This document shows positions 38,853 through 39,573 of a stretch of DNA of 39,573 bases, in pieces (position 1 is the first letter of the stretch; every line of letters starts with the position of its first letter). The notes beneath the pieces are model-generated. The model was not told where the DNA came from and did no database searches. It saw only the letters and a program-made list of their open reading frames with translations. Both the position numbers and the translations under genes were made by a program. The stretch is from Soonwooa sp. (lineage in GTDB: Bacteria > Bacteroidota > Bacteroidia > Flavobacteriales > Weeksellaceae): contig NZ_JASLDS010000004.1 in the NCBI RefSeq assembly GCF_030151385.1, forward strand, positions 1 to 39,573, written 5' to 3'.

Positions 38853-39573
38853 ATTTCCTTCTCATGGCGTAAATCAAATAAAACAAAAAAGGTAGGATGA
38901 ATAAGGAGCCAATTAAAAGCGCCCAAGCCAATGCATTTATTGTTGCTTCTGGAGCGGCGTGTTCTAATAAAGAATAATGGTTACCGTTTCCTAATAAAAC
39001 AATATCTGGATAATGTTGATACGTGGCTGCAATCAAAATTAAAACCACTTGCAATCCCGCAAATAATCGAATTGGAAGGAGTTTTCGGATTTTCATACAA
39101 TAGAAAATTAAACCTAGCAAAATCGTTGCTACAACAACGGCTGCAATTCCTAAAGGTTTCGAAAATATCCACTGAAATAATGGGATTCCAGAATAATAAG
39201 CGGCACCAAAGACCATTGCGCCTGTCAAGACTACAAGAAGCATTGCTTTTTTAGATTTCCCAATCATCATCGTTACTTCGTCATCACTTCGGCTTTCTCG
39301 GATGGAAAGAATACACGCCAAATACGAACAAATTGCAATCGTAAAAAGTCCTACAGCGACGCCAAAAAGATTGAGCCAACTAAAAATATAGAGATCCAAA
39401 AAGTTGGTTGCATCAGGATTGATTGATGATGAAACGGTTGCTGCTGCAATAATGCCTAAAAAGAAAGGCGTCAACAAGCTTGCTATATAAAAAATTAGAG
39501 AATACAATACTTGCCATTCATCTTCTACTGCATCGTAATTTCTGAATGTAAAAGCCGTTCCACGCGCGATAAT
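38851..39573 (-). CDS. cydB: cytochrome bd ubiquinol oxidase subunit II, 5'-truncated by the window edge
   Basis: This is the C-terminal ~240 residues of CydB, the second subunit of the bd-type quinol oxidase, which reduces O2 with high affinity. The frame is open to the last base and reads IIARGTAFTFRNYD at the edge; the start lies outside the window. Hydrophobic helices alternate with the typical TPFFLGIIAAATVSS and NLFGVAVGLFTIAICSYLA segments, and a polar NATEP-type loop is replaced by SSINPDATNFLD. It ends AMRRK with stop at 38851. cydA should lie next to it, just outside the window. Confidence 0.93.
   Translation of the reverse strand: MIARGTAFTFRNYDAVEDEWQVLYSLIFYIASLLTPFFLGIIAAATVSSSINPDATNFLDLYIFSWLNLFGVAVGLFTIAICSYLACILSIRESRSDDEVTMMIGKSKKAMLLVVLTGAMVFGAAYYSGIPLFQWIFSKPLGIAAVVVATILLGLIFYCMKIRKLLPIRLFAGLQVVLILIAATYQHYPDIVLLGNGNHYSLLEHAAPEATINALAWALLIGSLFILPFLFYLIYAMRRK

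Overview
The window is AT-rich chromosomal DNA from a member of the Bacteroidota, most likely the Flavobacteriia and possibly the Chryseobacterium/Weeksellaceae group (inferred from protein content only). The main evidence: three predicted secreted proteins end in type IX secretion (Por_Secre_tail) sorting domains; promoter-like sites fit the Bacteroidota -7 consensus TAnnTTTG with an upstream TTG; starts lack clear Shine-Dalgarno sequences; tRNA genes do not encode CCA; and DUF1599 and BT_3928-type genes lie next to tpiA. No phage, plasmid, transposase or CRISPR gene is visible. The window looks like core genome with small accessory patches and abundant intergenic repeats.

Layout. 1-5624: purB (5' end outside the window) and purL, separated by a repeat-filled spacer. 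5879-11576: a membrane-anchored SRPBCC protein, sucA and sucB (2-oxoglutarate dehydrogenase E1 and E2), and apaG. 11670-14143 (minus): a DnaQ-like exonuclease, a family 2 glycosyltransferase and an LpxL-like acyltransferase. 14234-19078: a secreted thioredoxin-like protein, an MpaB-type oxygenase, a convergent aldehyde dehydrogenase, and an SDR translationally coupled to an unrecognised membrane protein. 19154-24156: a tolC-emrA-emrB-like efflux operon (minus) divergent from an AraC regulator. 24207-25523 (minus): rpsF-rpsR-rplI. 25650-30018 (minus): two related GEVED adhesin-like type IX secretion cargo proteins. 30199-32385 (minus): folP and a CLC chloride transporter. 32487-36376: a secreted LRR protein, then DUF1599, a BT_3928/DoxX-like protein, a TerB-like protein and tpiA. 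36377-38269: a repeat-rich spacer, a small membrane protein and an amidase lipoprotein. 38410-38817: four tRNA genes (Ser-GCT, Pro-TGG, Arg-TCT, Pro-TGG). 38851-39573 (minus): the 3' part of cydB.

How the genes work together. purB and purL serve purine synthesis; sucAB and cydB serve central and respiratory metabolism; the efflux operon and its divergent AraC gene look like a regulated drug-export module; the GEVED and LRR proteins are predicted surface or secreted cargo of a type IX system encoded elsewhere.

The least explained signal is non-coding. Four spacers between co-directional genes carry degenerate arrays with an exact 7-nt period and a fixed purine-pyrimidine phase. One of them supplies the apparent N-terminus of the EmrB-like ORF, which argues for a downstream start. 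A second repeat class, three double-palindrome units before purL, keeps base pairing while its sequence changes. A third, the CTGAGCGGAGTCGAAG family, occurs between genes and also in frame inside purL.
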